Position numbers and translations under genes: made by a program
Part shown: positions 52,799-59,821 of the stretch, in pieces
Layout: the number at the start of each line of letters is the position of its first letter
Numbering within the stretch: the stretch's first letter is position 1
Source of the DNA: Pelomonas caseinilytica
Lineage (GTDB): Bacteria; Pseudomonadota; Gammaproteobacteria; Burkholderiales; Burkholderiaceae_C
DNA length: 59,821 nt
Assembly: GCF_021353235.1 (NCBI RefSeq)
Contig: NZ_JAJTWT010000019.1
Span: 1-59,821, forward strand
Direction: 5' to 3'
The notes under the pieces: model-generated
The model's database searches: none
What the model was told of the DNA's origin: nothing
What the model saw: the letters and a program-made list of their open reading frames with translations, nothing else

Positions 52799-54364
52799 AT
52801 GAACAAGTCATGGGCCTTGAAGCAGAAGCTGGTCGCCACGTTTGCGAGCCTACTGGCGTTCGCCGGTGCGCTGATCGCCGTTGCGCTCGTCAATACCCAT
52901 CGGCTAATCGACACGGTCAACTGGAACACCCATACCTACGAGGTGCTGACCGCGTCTGAAGACCTGCTGCTCAGCATGGTCAACATCGAGACAGGTCTGC
53001 GCGGCTTCGTGGTCAGCGGGAAGGATAAGTTCCTCGAGCCCTTCAACCAGGGAACCAAGGATTTCTCCGTGCATTTCGACAGGGCCAGGTCGCTCACCGC
53101 GGACAACCCAGCCCAGCAGGAGCGGCTGGACCGGCTGATGGCCAACCGCAACGCCTTCATGGACGTCGCCATGGCGCTGATCTCCGAGAGACGCGACGTC
53201 AACGCTGGCAACCTGTCCGCCAGGCAGTTGTCGGAGGACTTCGAGTTGGGCAGGGACAAGTCGGCCATGGATGCCTTCCGTGCCGGCATTGCGGAGTTCA
53301 AGAAGGCCGAGTCCGCGCTGCTGTCCCGCCGGCATGAGCAGTTGGCGGCTTCGGCCTCCAGCACGACCTACACGCTTCTCTTTGGCGGCGCCGCCCTCTG
53401 CGCGCTTGCAGGCGTCCTTGGCGTGCTCCTTGCGCGCAATCTCTTTGCCCAGCTTGGCGGGGAGCCCGGCAGCGCGGTGGCAGTGGCTGATCGGGTGGCG
53501 CGGGGAGACCTGAGCATCGAAGTGGGCCTGCAGTCAGGGGACACCACCAGCGTGATGGCCAACCTCTCGCGAATGCAGGCCAGCCTCGCGGAAGTGGTGA
53601 TCGGCGTGCGACGGAACGCCGAAAGCGTGGCCACGGCCAGCGTCCAGATCGCCCAGGGCAATCAAGATCTGTCGAGTCGCACCGAGCAGCAGGCCAGCGC
53701 GCTGCAACAGACCGCCGCGACGATGGAGGAACTGGGCGGCACAGTGCGGCACAACGCCGACAACGCACAGCAGGCCAACCAGCTCGCGCGAAGCGCCTCC
53801 GCTATTGCTTCCGAAGGAGGGCAAGTCGTCGACAAGGTCGTTGCCACCATGCAGGGCATCACGGAGAGCAGCCGCAGGATCAACGACATCATCGGAGTCA
53901 TCGACGGCATCGCGTTCCAGACCAACATCCTTGCTCTCAATGCCGCGGTCGAGGCTGCGCGTGCGGGAGAGCAGGGCAGGGGGTTCGCGGTCGTCGCATC
54001 CGAGGTCCGCAGCCTCGCCCAGCGCAGCGCCGAGGCCGCCAAGGAAATCAAGGTGCTGATCAGCCACAGCGTCGAACAGGTGGAGCAGGGCACTTCGCTG
54101 GTCGATCAGGCGGGCACGACGATGAACGATATCGTTGCATCGATCCACCGCGTGAGCAGCATCGTGGCCGAGATCACGTCCGCGAGCCTTGAGCAAAGTA
54201 CCAGTGTGCAGCAGGTCGGCGAGGCGGTTACGGCCATGGACCAGACCACGCAACAGAACGCCGCACTCGTGGAGGAAAGCGCTGCGGCTGCCGAGAGCCT
54301 GCGTAGCCAGGCCCAACAGCTCGTCGAAGCCGTCTCGGTTTTCAGGCTGCCCCCCGGGGCTTAG
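52799..54364 (+). CDS. Methyl-accepting chemotaxis protein with CHASE3-like sensor
   Basis: The 521-residue chemoreceptor starts at ATG 52799 ([32 protein letters not shown]), with GGAG upstream. The periplasmic CHASE3-like helical domain spans about 35-190 ([30 protein letters not shown]). A second membrane span ([26 protein letters not shown]), a HAMP region and a long signalling hairpin follow, with the conserved tip [48 protein letters not shown]. Helical methylation regions flank it. It stands 110 bp after the ABC transporter gene. No C-terminal CheR-binding pentapeptide is visible. Confidence 0.94.
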   Translation: MNKSWALKQKLVATFASLLAFAGALIAVALVNTHRLIDTVNWNTHTYEVLTASEDLLLSMVNIETGLRGFVVSGKDKFLEPFNQGTKDFSVHFDRARSLTADNPAQQERLDRLMANRNAFMDVAMALISERRDVNAGNLSARQLSEDFELGRDKSAMDAFRAGIAEFKKAESALLSRRHEQLAASASSTTYTLLFGGAALCALAGVLGVLLARNLFAQLGGEPGSAVAVADRVARGDLSIEVGLQSGDTTSVMANLSRMQASLAEVVIGVRRNAESVATASVQIAQGNQDLSSRTEQQASALQQTAATMEELGGTVRHNADNAQQANQLARSASAIASEGGQVVDKVVATMQGITESSRRINDIIGVIDGIAFQTNILALNAAVEAARAGEQGRGFAVVASEVRSLAQRSAEAAKEIKVLISHSVEQVEQGTSLVDQAGTTMNDIVASIHRVSSIVAEITSASLEQSTSVQQVGEAVTAMDQTTQQNAALVEESAAAAESLRSQAQQLVEAVSVFRLPPGA

Positions 54365-54502
54365 CGCGTTCAATGAACAAGGCGCTGGGGCTCGGCCGGT
54401 GCCGCTTGACTGAGCATGGCCGAGTCGCCCGGTCGAGCCAGGAACTCGGGATGAGGCCGGCAATTGCCGGATCCGGTTGCTTACTTCTGTCGCGAGGAGT
54501 CC

Positions 54503-56116
54503 ATGCGCAAGAACCTGCCTGTCACCCAGAGGGACTACGCGTTCCCAGCAGACCAGACGCTGATCTCGATCACGGACCTGAAAGGGCGGATCACCTACTG
54601 CAACGCCAACTTCGTCACCGTAAGCGGCTACACCGCCGCTGAGCTGCTCGGACAGCCTCACAACCTCGTGCGCCACCCGGACATGCCGGAGGAGGCGTTC
54701 CGCGACATGTGGGCCACCATCGAGGCGGGCCGGCCCTGGACGGCCATCGTCAAGAACCGCCGCAAGAACGGCGACCACTATTGGGTGCGTGCCAATGCCA
54801 CCCCGGTTCGAGACGGAGAGCACACGGTCGGCTATCTCTCCGTGCGCACAAAGCCCGGGGACAATGAGGTGCGCCGCTTCGACGCCCTGTATGCCCGCAT
54901 GCGCGCCGAGGCCGAGTTGGGCCGGCGGATCCATGTGCTGCACCACGGGCAGGCCCGGCGCGCCGATCTCGCCGGTCGACTGCTGCGGCTCTTCAAGCCG
55001 GAGCTGCGAGCCAAGATCGCCGGGCTGGCCACCTTCGCGGCTGCCGGGCCTCTTCTCGCTGCTTGGCTTGCCGCACCGGGTTGGGCGCAGTTGCTGGCGG
55101 CTGCCGCCTCGGTCGGCTTGGCCTGTGCGAGCTTAACTGGCCTGTTGCTGCGGCCGCTGCGGGCCGTGGTGGAGACGGCCAACCTGCTAGCCGGCGGCGA
55201 CCTGACCAGCCAGGTGGAGGTGCATGGTCAGGGCGAGGTACGGGAGCTGCAGCTGGCGTTGGCGCAGTTGACGGCGTCGGTGCGTACCGTCGTGCGCGAC
55301 GTGCGCGACGAAGTGGTCCACCTGCTCGACGCCTCGCACGAGATTTCCGCAGGCAGCCGGGATCTCTCCGCCCGCACCGAGTCCCAGGCCGGCAGCCTGC
55401 AGGAGTCGGCCGCAGCCATGGACGAGATCAGCGGCACGGTCCGTCAGACCTCGGAGCTGGCCGATGAAGGGGCCCGGCTTGCCCACGGGACTGCCGGCAT
55501 AGCCCAACGAAGCCAGGAGGCGGTGCACCACGTCTACGACACCATGCAGGACATCGCCGACTCGTCGCGCCGTGTGGGTGACATCATCCAGGTCATCGAG
55601 GGCGTGGCCTTTCAAACCAACATCCTGGCGCTGAATGCTGCCGTCGAGGCGGCAAGGGCCGGCGAGCAAGGGCGGGGCTTCGCCGTGGTGGCCGCGGAGG
55701 TGCGGGCCCTGGCCCAGCGCACCGGTGCGGCGGCCAAGGAGATCCGCGCGTTGATCGAGGAGTCGCGCGAGCGAATCGAGGCGGGCAGCCTGCGTGCCGA
55801 CGAGGCCAGGCACCGCATGGACGAGGTCATGCAGGCCGTGACCCGTGTGAGCGGCGCGCTGCAGCAGATCAACAACGCCAGCCGCGAGCAGTCGGCCGGC
55901 GTGGGCCAAGTCGGCCAGGCCGTCCAGCACCTGGATAGTCTTACACAGCAGAACGCTGCCATGGTCGAGGAACTGGCCGCCTCGGCGAGTGCGATGAGCG
56001 AGCAGGTCGGCCGGGTTCACAATGCTATTCGCGTGTTCCGCCTGTTGCCGCAGGACGAGAGCTTGGCGGAGATCGATGCCGTGGCGTTGCGCAGGTCTGG
56101 TACGGACCGGGAATGA
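54503..56116 (+). CDS. PAS-domain methyl-accepting chemotaxis protein, Aer-like
   Basis: This 537-residue receptor starts at ATG 54503 with GAGGAG upstream. The N-terminal PAS domain (about 10-115) has the Aer-type sequence [84 protein letters not shown], consistent with flavin-based redox or energy sensing. A hydrophobic hairpin ([38 protein letters not shown]) anchors it without a periplasmic domain. The signalling tip is [48 protein letters not shown]. It follows the CHASE3 receptor by 138 bp. Confidence 0.94.
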   Translation: MRKNLPVTQRDYAFPADQTLISITDLKGRITYCNANFVTVSGYTAAELLGQPHNLVRHPDMPEEAFRDMWATIEAGRPWTAIVKNRRKNGDHYWVRANATPVRDGEHTVGYLSVRTKPGDNEVRRFDALYARMRAEAELGRRIHVLHHGQARRADLAGRLLRLFKPELRAKIAGLATFAAAGPLLAAWLAAPGWAQLLAAAASVGLACASLTGLLLRPLRAVVETANLLAGGDLTSQVEVHGQGEVRELQLALAQLTASVRTVVRDVRDEVVHLLDASHEISAGSRDLSARTESQAGSLQESAAAMDEISGTVRQTSELADEGARLAHGTAGIAQRSQEAVHHVYDTMQDIADSSRRVGDIIQVIEGVAFQTNILALNAAVEAARAGEQGRGFAVVAAEVRALAQRTGAAAKEIRALIEESRERIEAGSLRADEARHRMDEVMQAVTRVSGALQQINNASREQSAGVGQVGQAVQHLDSLTQQNAAMVEELAASASAMSEQVGRVHNAIRVFRLLPQDESLAEIDAVALRRSGTDRE

Positions 56117-56834
56117 GGGGGAGTGACTAGCAGTCATATCTATGCGGGCCTGCCGGGCGCCGAAGTGCGGCCGTGACAGCGAACTTGGCGGTTGCGGGCG
56201 GGGCACTGCCGGCGGTGAGCGGCGGGCTTTCTGGCGCAGCGACGGCTGAGTTCAGCGATCGGCGCCCGAGATCAGACTGCTCAGGTAAGGCCACCACCTG
56301 CTGCACGTCGTCGTCGGACCGTGCTTCCAGCGCCACCTGGCACAACTGCCGTCCGACGTCGTCCTCCGCCTGCGTGTCGCGCCGTTCATTCCGGTAGGTC
56401 CGCAACTGCGCTTCGATCGGCATGTTTCTGCGCCTGGCGATTAAAGGCGCCCCCCGGTGGTCGCGGATCGCGGCCTGATTCCTTGCGCTGCGCGCGACGG
56501 CCCGCTTGGCGAGCAGGCCGGTCCTGATCGGTGGCACTGCGCGCTCATGGCCCGCTCGTTACCCCGACCACCGGCCAAGCCCTTTGGCGGGCACGCCAGG
56601 AAGCTATCGCAGCGGCTCGACCGTCGCGCCAGTCGCCGCGCTTGGTGTCACGCCGGCCGCGGGACCGCCGCTGCTCCTGATGCCGCAGACTGCTTCGCGC
56701 GGTGCGCTGTCCGTTGCGCGATGGCTGCAACGAGATGGCGACGAGCGGAAGGGACTTCAGGAGGCCGTTGTAAGTCGGCGCCGTTCGCGCAGTAAGCGCC
56801 GAGGCGGCCGGTGGCGCTCAACCTGGCCGGCTAC
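56117..56834. other. Low-coding region between chemoreceptor and AbiE genes
   Basis: About 720 bp without a confidently recognised gene. A short minus-strand frame at 56127-56423 is listed separately. The rest (56424-56834) contains only short frames without motifs on either strand and may be decayed sequence left by past insertions near the AbiE locus. Confidence 0.55.
56127..56423 (-). CDS. Doubtful small hypothetical protein
   Basis: A 98-codon frame begins MPIEAQLRTYRNERRDTQAEDDVGRQLCQVALEARSDDDVQQVVALPEQ. Its first half has codon use like neighbouring genes and a plausible helical, charged sequence; the second half is Ala/Pro-rich and less convincing. The frame can be extended to 56537. 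No family is recognised. It may be a fragment or noise. Confidence 0.3.
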   Translation of the reverse strand: MPIEAQLRTYRNERRDTQAEDDVGRQLCQVALEARSDDDVQQVVALPEQSDLGRRSLNSAVAAPESPPLTAGSAPPATAKFAVTAALRRPAGPHRYDC

Positions 56835-57860
56835 TCAAGGCTTCGCGGCTCCGTTGGCTCTGGCTGCAACTTCCGCGCAGGCCCGCATAAGGTCTTCGAA
56901 GGGCAGTGCGTCGCCCACCATGACTTGGTCTTCGAGCATGCCGGCGTAGTCGGCAGCGAGGGCCTCGCGTGCTTCGCCCTCCGGCACCACGTGCAGGGCG
57001 CCTGAGATGGCAGCGAAGTAGTCGACCGTATTGCCAGCGGCATCCTTCTCGGGGAAGAAATACGACTTGTGCTCAGCGACCGCGCGTGCGACCTCGCGAT
57101 CCTTGACGACGGCATCGAAGTGCGTGCTCCGCATGATGGCGGCCAGGTCGTGCCAGTGCCGCGCATAGCGCTCGCCTCGGATCCGGCCCTGAGCGCAATA
57201 GACGTGCGTGGCGGTTGCCTTCTCCCAGAAGGTCCGGGCAACGCTCATCACCACAGGAAATGCGGTCGGGAACGTCACGCCGTCGACGTGGCCATCGATG
57301 TCACACGTGACAGGCATGGCGGCGTGGGGTTCACCTGTCGCCCGGCCGCCGAACTCCAGTGTGACGACCGGAGCGACATAGCCGGTCCCTTGCTTGACCG
57401 CTGGGTAGTGAAGGAGCAACTTGTCCTTGTCCGCACCTGCGACTTCCAGTCTCGCGCCAAGCTTCGCCTGGTCGAGTGCATCCTGAATCACGGGCTGCAC
57501 CGTGCCAGCGATCCACTCCGGAAGCCGGTCGCGCACGGCCTTCATCCACTTGCTGGCTTGGCTGCGGCTGGCCGGCAAGAACTCCTTGCCTCCCGTCAGC
57601 TCGGCGATCAGCTTGCGGATGTCGTACGTCAGGTCGAGGTCTTCCGAGAACCTGTCGATGATGCGGTAGGCCTTGGAGAGCGACGTGCCGCCCTTGAACG
57701 TCAGGTCCGTACCGACCGGCGATCCGAACAGCGTCCCGAGCGTCCAGACGACCCAGACGTCCTTTTCCAGCAAATGGGCCGGGCGGCCGGTCCGCTCCCG
57801 GCCCACTTCGAGGACTTCGGCCCGGTCCGCGTCGCTGAGGGAGAAGTAAGACTCAGCCAC
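56835..57860 (-). CDS. AbiEii-type nucleotidyltransferase toxin
   Basis: This protein of about 341 residues is the toxin of a type IV AbiE toxin-antitoxin pair. The nucleotidyltransferase motif is visible as LTFKGGTSLSKAYRIIDRFSEDLDLTYD, with the G-G-T-S-L and D-x-D elements near residues 55-80. Conserved segments such as FWEKATATHVYC and RHWHDLAAIM follow. The GTG start at 57860 overlaps the end of the antitoxin gene by eight bases; an in-frame upstream start at 57911 would lengthen it by 17 residues. AbiEii proteins act on nucleic acids, and some pyrimidine-modify tRNA, giving reversible growth arrest and phage resistance. This is family knowledge, not tested here. Confidence 0.9.
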   Translation of the reverse strand: MAESYFSLSDADRAEVLEVGRERTGRPAHLLEKDVWVVWTLGTLFGSPVGTDLTFKGGTSLSKAYRIIDRFSEDLDLTYDIRKLIAELTGGKEFLPASRSQASKWMKAVRDRLPEWIAGTVQPVIQDALDQAKLGARLEVAGADKDKLLLHYPAVKQGTGYVAPVVTLEFGGRATGEPHAAMPVTCDIDGHVDGVTFPTAFPVVMSVARTFWEKATATHVYCAQGRIRGERYARHWHDLAAIMRSTHFDAVVKDREVARAVAEHKSYFFPEKDAAGNTVDYFAAISGALHVVPEGEAREALAADYAGMLEDQVMVGDALPFEDLMRACAEVAARANGAAKP

Positions 57861-58449
57861 GAACCGCTTCTTCGCCGATCGCCCTGGCCATCCATGAGGG
57901 CAGGCCGGCACGCCCCGACGTCAGCGTCTGCCATTCCGTGGATGGAAGCGTTCGCCTCAAGGTGGCCAGCGACTCGCGCACATGCGACGGGCCCATCCAG
58001 GCCAGCGCTCGCACGGCCGACCCGGCCTGGCCGGCCCCCAGCGCCAGCATCCAGCGGGGGGCATGTTTGACCGTCACCTCGTAGCGACCGAGCTTCAGCT
58101 TGCGGCTGCGCCCCGAGGTGAGATAGACCTCGCGAATCGGCACCTGCTGGGTCAGACCCAGCGCATTGGCCGCGTTGGCGCCGTGCGGCGTGACCACCTC
58201 ACCGCTTTGCGCGGCCAGGGACTGCACGACCTTTTCGGGAGCCGGTGCGCGCGTCCCGAACCGGCTGGAGACCGGTGTGGCGTAGGTTCCACGCGCCACC
58301 CGAAGCAACTTGCCTTCCTTGGCCAGTCGCGAGAACGCTTGATCAACCGCTGCTCGGCTGCCAAGGTGCAGAAACTCCTTGGGCGACACCAACCCGCCCT
58401 CGGGCAGGGATTCGGCGTGCGACAGGATGGAACGAGGGAGTGTGCTCAT
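57853..58449 (-). CDS. AbiEi-type antitoxin (DUF6088-like)
   Basis: The 198-residue protein is encoded just upstream of the AbiEii gene and overlaps it, the standard order. The N-terminal winged-helix part is MSTLPRSILSHAESLPEGGLVSPKEFLHLGSRAAVDQAFSRLAKEGKLLRVARGTYATP, and the C-terminal part includes PIREVYLTSGRSRKLKLGRYEVTVKHAP. AbiEi antitoxins repress their own operon by binding inverted repeats, and neutralise the toxin without a stable complex. AGGTGA lies seven bases before the ATG, and a perfect inverted repeat sits just upstream at 58464-58489. Confidence 0.9.
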   Translation of the reverse strand: MSTLPRSILSHAESLPEGGLVSPKEFLHLGSRAAVDQAFSRLAKEGKLLRVARGTYATPVSSRFGTRAPAPEKVVQSLAAQSGEVVTPHGANAANALGLTQQVPIREVYLTSGRSRKLKLGRYEVTVKHAPRWMLALGAGQAGSAVRALAWMGPSHVRESLATLRRTLPSTEWQTLTSGRAGLPSWMARAIGEEAVRG

Positions 58450-58463
58450 GGCGGGGTCACCTA

Positions 58464-58489
58464 GTCAGAATTTTATCGTCGTTTCTGAC
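58464..58489 (-). promoter_or_regulatory. Probable operator/promoter of the AbiE operon
   Basis: GTCAGAA (58464-58470) and TTCTGAC (58483-58489) form a perfect 7-bp inverted repeat with a 12-bp spacer. On the minus strand the spacer holds TAAAAT, a good -10-like hexamer. A repressor bound here would block transcription, which suits AbiEi autoregulation. Confidence 0.6.
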
Positions 58490-58579
58490 GTTTGCTAGCG
58501 GTGCCAGTTGTCGGTCAGCGGCCAAATCCGCAGGACTTGGCCATCCGGCGCCTGCGCGAACAGTGGTTCTGTATCTCCC

Positions 58580-58687
58580 TCAAGCCTTTTGCTCGAACCG
58601 CAGGAAGGCGGTCAGTCGGTCCGACTCCTTGATTTCATCGTGCGGGACCAGCAGGTAGCGCCACGGCTTGCTGCCTGCGTATTCCAT
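58580..58687 (-). pseudogene. C-terminal remnant of a truncated gene, possibly restriction/helicase-type
   Basis: The last 35 codons of an open frame (MEYAGSKPWRYLLVPHDEIK, then ESDRLTAFLRFEQKA) remain before a stop at 58580. The upstream side is cut off exactly where the IS21-type end begins. The WRYLLVPHDEI pattern recalls the extreme C-terminus of large type III restriction/DEAD-helicase-like proteins, but that match is from memory and short. Its place beside the AbiE pair fits a former defence gene. Confidence 0.5.
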
Positions 58688-58688
58688 G

Positions 58689-58803
58689 CGATCGCGGACA
58701 CCGTTCCGCTGTGATGGCGGACAGCATTCCGCCGTGATGGCGGACACCGTTCCACGCTGATGGCGGACAGCATTCCAAACTGATCGCGGACACCGGGAGG
58801 GTG
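58689..58803. repeat. Five tandem 23-bp repeats at the IS21 left end
   Basis: Units begin at 58689, 58712, 58735, 58758 and 58781 with the consensus TGATGGCGGACA(C/G)C(G/A)TTCC plus four variable bases. Odd units carry GGACACCGTTCC and even units GGACAGCATTCC in the first four copies; the fifth is degenerate at its end. These are probably transposase-binding sites of the IS21 element. Confidence 0.88.
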
Positions 58804-58857
58804 TCCTGAGTGACCCAACGAGGCATAGGCTGCCCGGCTTTTTGGCCGGGAGAGGCG

Positions 58858-59821
58858 ATGCCCACACCAAGGGTCCTTATGAGCAAGATCAGACAAGCAC
58901 TGCAACTGCTGGCCGACGCCAGCCTCAGCACCCGGCAGGTGGCCGCCGCTTTGGGCATCAGCAAGACCACCGTCAGCGAGATCGCGATGTATGCGCGCGA
59001 CGCCGGCGTTGGGTGGCCCCAGGCGGCCACGCTCAGCGACGACGAGCTGCAGGCGCGGCTGTACCCGCCACCGCGGCCACGTAGCAGCACCCGGCGCGAG
59101 CCCGACTACGCATCGCTGCACCAGGAGCTCAAGCGCCCCGGCGTCACGCTTCAGCTGCTGTGGGAGGAATACAGCGCGGGCGCCGGCGAGGCGGCCTACC
59201 GCTACAGCGCCTTCTGCGAGAAGTACCGCGCCTGGGCCAAGCGCCTGAAGCGCTCAATGCGCCAAATCCACCCTGGCGGCGAACGCTTGTTCGTCGACTA
59301 CGCAGGACAGACGGTGCCGGTGGTGGACGCCAGCACGGGCGAGATCCGCCGCGCCCAGGTGTTCGTCGCCGTGCTGGGGGCCTCGAACTACACCTACGCC
59401 TGCGCCACCTGGCAGCAGACCGCGGCCGACTGGGTAGGCGCCATCATCGCGACGCTGACGTTCATCAAGGGCGTGCCCAAGTTGCTGGTGCCCGACCAGC
59501 CGCGCGCGCTCATCGCCAACCCCGATGCCTACGAGCCCGTCACCGCGCGGCTGATGCAGGAGCTGGGCGAGCACTACAGCGTGGCAGTGCTGCCGGCACG
59601 CCCCGGCCGCCCCCAGGACAAGGCCAAGGTCGAGGTGGGCGTGCAAGTGGTCGAGCGCTGGATCCTGGCTCGGCTGCGACATCGGCGCTTCTTCAGCTTG
59701 GTCGAACTCAACCGCGCCATCGCCCAGCTGCTGATCGACCTCAACCAGCGGCCGTTCAAGAAGCTGCCGGGTTGCCGAGCTGCGGCGTTCGCGGCGCTGG
59801 ATGCGCCGGCCTTGAAGCCGT
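58858..59821 (+). CDS. istA: IS21-family transposase IstA, partial (C-terminus beyond window)
   Basis: At least 321 residues are present. The N-terminus has MPTPRVLMSKIRQALQLLAD followed by the helix-turn-helix LSTRQVAAALGISKTTVSEIAMYARDAG. The DDE catalytic core begins with GERLFVDYAGQTVPVVD (first Asp), continues with VPDQPRALIANPDAYEP (second Asp region) and ALPARPGRPQDKAKVEVGVQVVERWIL-like sequence holding the catalytic Glu. The frame is open to the end of the window. ATG 58858 gives the usual IstA start; ATG 58879 is an alternative. Confidence 0.94.
   Translation, partial: MPTPRVLMSKIRQALQLLADASLSTRQVAAALGISKTTVSEIAMYARDAGVGWPQAATLSDDELQARLYPPPRPRSSTRREPDYASLHQELKRPGVTLQLLWEEYSAGAGEAAYRYSAFCEKYRAWAKRLKRSMRQIHPGGERLFVDYAGQTVPVVDASTGEIRRAQVFVAVLGASNYTYACATWQQTAADWVGAIIATLTFIKGVPKLLVPDQPRALIANPDAYEPVTARLMQELGEHYSVAVLPARPGRPQDKAKVEVGVQVVERWILARLRHRRFFSLVELNRAIAQLLIDLNQRPFKKLPGCRAAAFAALDAPALKP

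Larger units (their letters stand above)
58687..59821 (+). mobile_element. IS21-family element, left end and istA, cut by the right window edge
   Basis: The element begins near 58687 with TG and a set of 23-bp repeats (58689-58803), followed by the istA transposase gene from 58858. Multiple terminal repeats and an IstA-type transposase are hallmarks of IS21. The istB gene and right end must lie outside the window. It truncates the gene whose tail remains at 58580-58687. Confidence 0.88.

Noticed and set aside
56506..56949. A 147-codon plus-strand frame before and into the AbiEii gene
   Set aside because: It is serine/arginine-rich, overlaps the end of AbiEii antisense and shows no recognisable domain.
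58689..58803. Tandem 23-bp repeats considered as a CRISPR array
   Set aside because: The repeats are directly adjacent without spacers and lie at the end of an IS21 element. No cas genes are present.

Overview
This 59.8 kb window is GC-rich and densely coded, with many ATGA or GTGA stop/start overlaps. The protein families suggest a Burkholderiales betaproteobacterium, possibly of the Rubrivivax/Roseateles/Leptothrix type, but no rRNA, tRNA or other phylogenetic marker is present, so that placement is inference.

Layout. (1) 1-3496: a complete IS66-family element (tnpA, tnpB, tnpC and a passenger gene) is inserted, with an 8-bp target duplication, into the transposase gene of an IS630-family element that runs off the left edge. 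(2) 3533-12508, minus strand: a seven-gene uptake and catabolism operon with an FAD amine oxidoreductase, a peptide-type ABC transporter (binding protein, two permeases, one fused double ATPase), a tartrate/D-malate-type dehydrogenase and succinate-semialdehyde dehydrogenase. (3) 12978-20350: GNAT acetyltransferase, haloacid-dehalogenase-like protein, hydroxyacid dehydrogenase, class III aminotransferase and an Lrp-type regulator. These look like the companion half of the same amine/amino-acid pathway. A DUF4198 protein, a small secreted protein and a second FAD oxidoreductase follow. (4) 20613-27214: a heavy-metal RND efflux operon in which two different proteins share an identical 17-residue histidine-containing mature N-terminus. 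(5) 27287-33205: a TonB-dependent receptor, a PepSY membrane protein, an acyltransferase-like membrane protein and an aldehyde dehydrogenase. (6) 33407-38771: a short AraC regulator overlapping an M20 amidohydrolase, a solute-binding-like protein, and a large M16 protease on the opposite strand. (7) 39225-40237: a decayed ABC transporter whose intact paralogue lies at 50964-52688.

(8) 40346-45970 is the most unusual region. It holds a thioredoxin, an unrecognised 289-residue protein, an Lrp-type regulator, a 754-residue three-domain protein (cysteine desulfurase, ETHE1-like persulfide dioxygenase and rhodanese, with all three active sites visible), thioredoxin reductase and a 59-codon ORF coupled to it. 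Together they look like a self-contained cysteine-sulfur or persulfide handling module. (9) 45977-56116: LysR and MocR regulators, an STN-containing TonB receptor overlapping an SbmA/YddA-type ABC transporter, and two chemoreceptors. (10) 56835-59821: an AbiE-type toxin-antitoxin pair, a C-terminal scrap of a truncated gene, and the start of an IS21-family element with five 23-bp terminal repeats, running off the right edge.

The window is a mosaic of transport, catabolic, metal/iron and sulfur functions, framed by insertion sequences at both ends.
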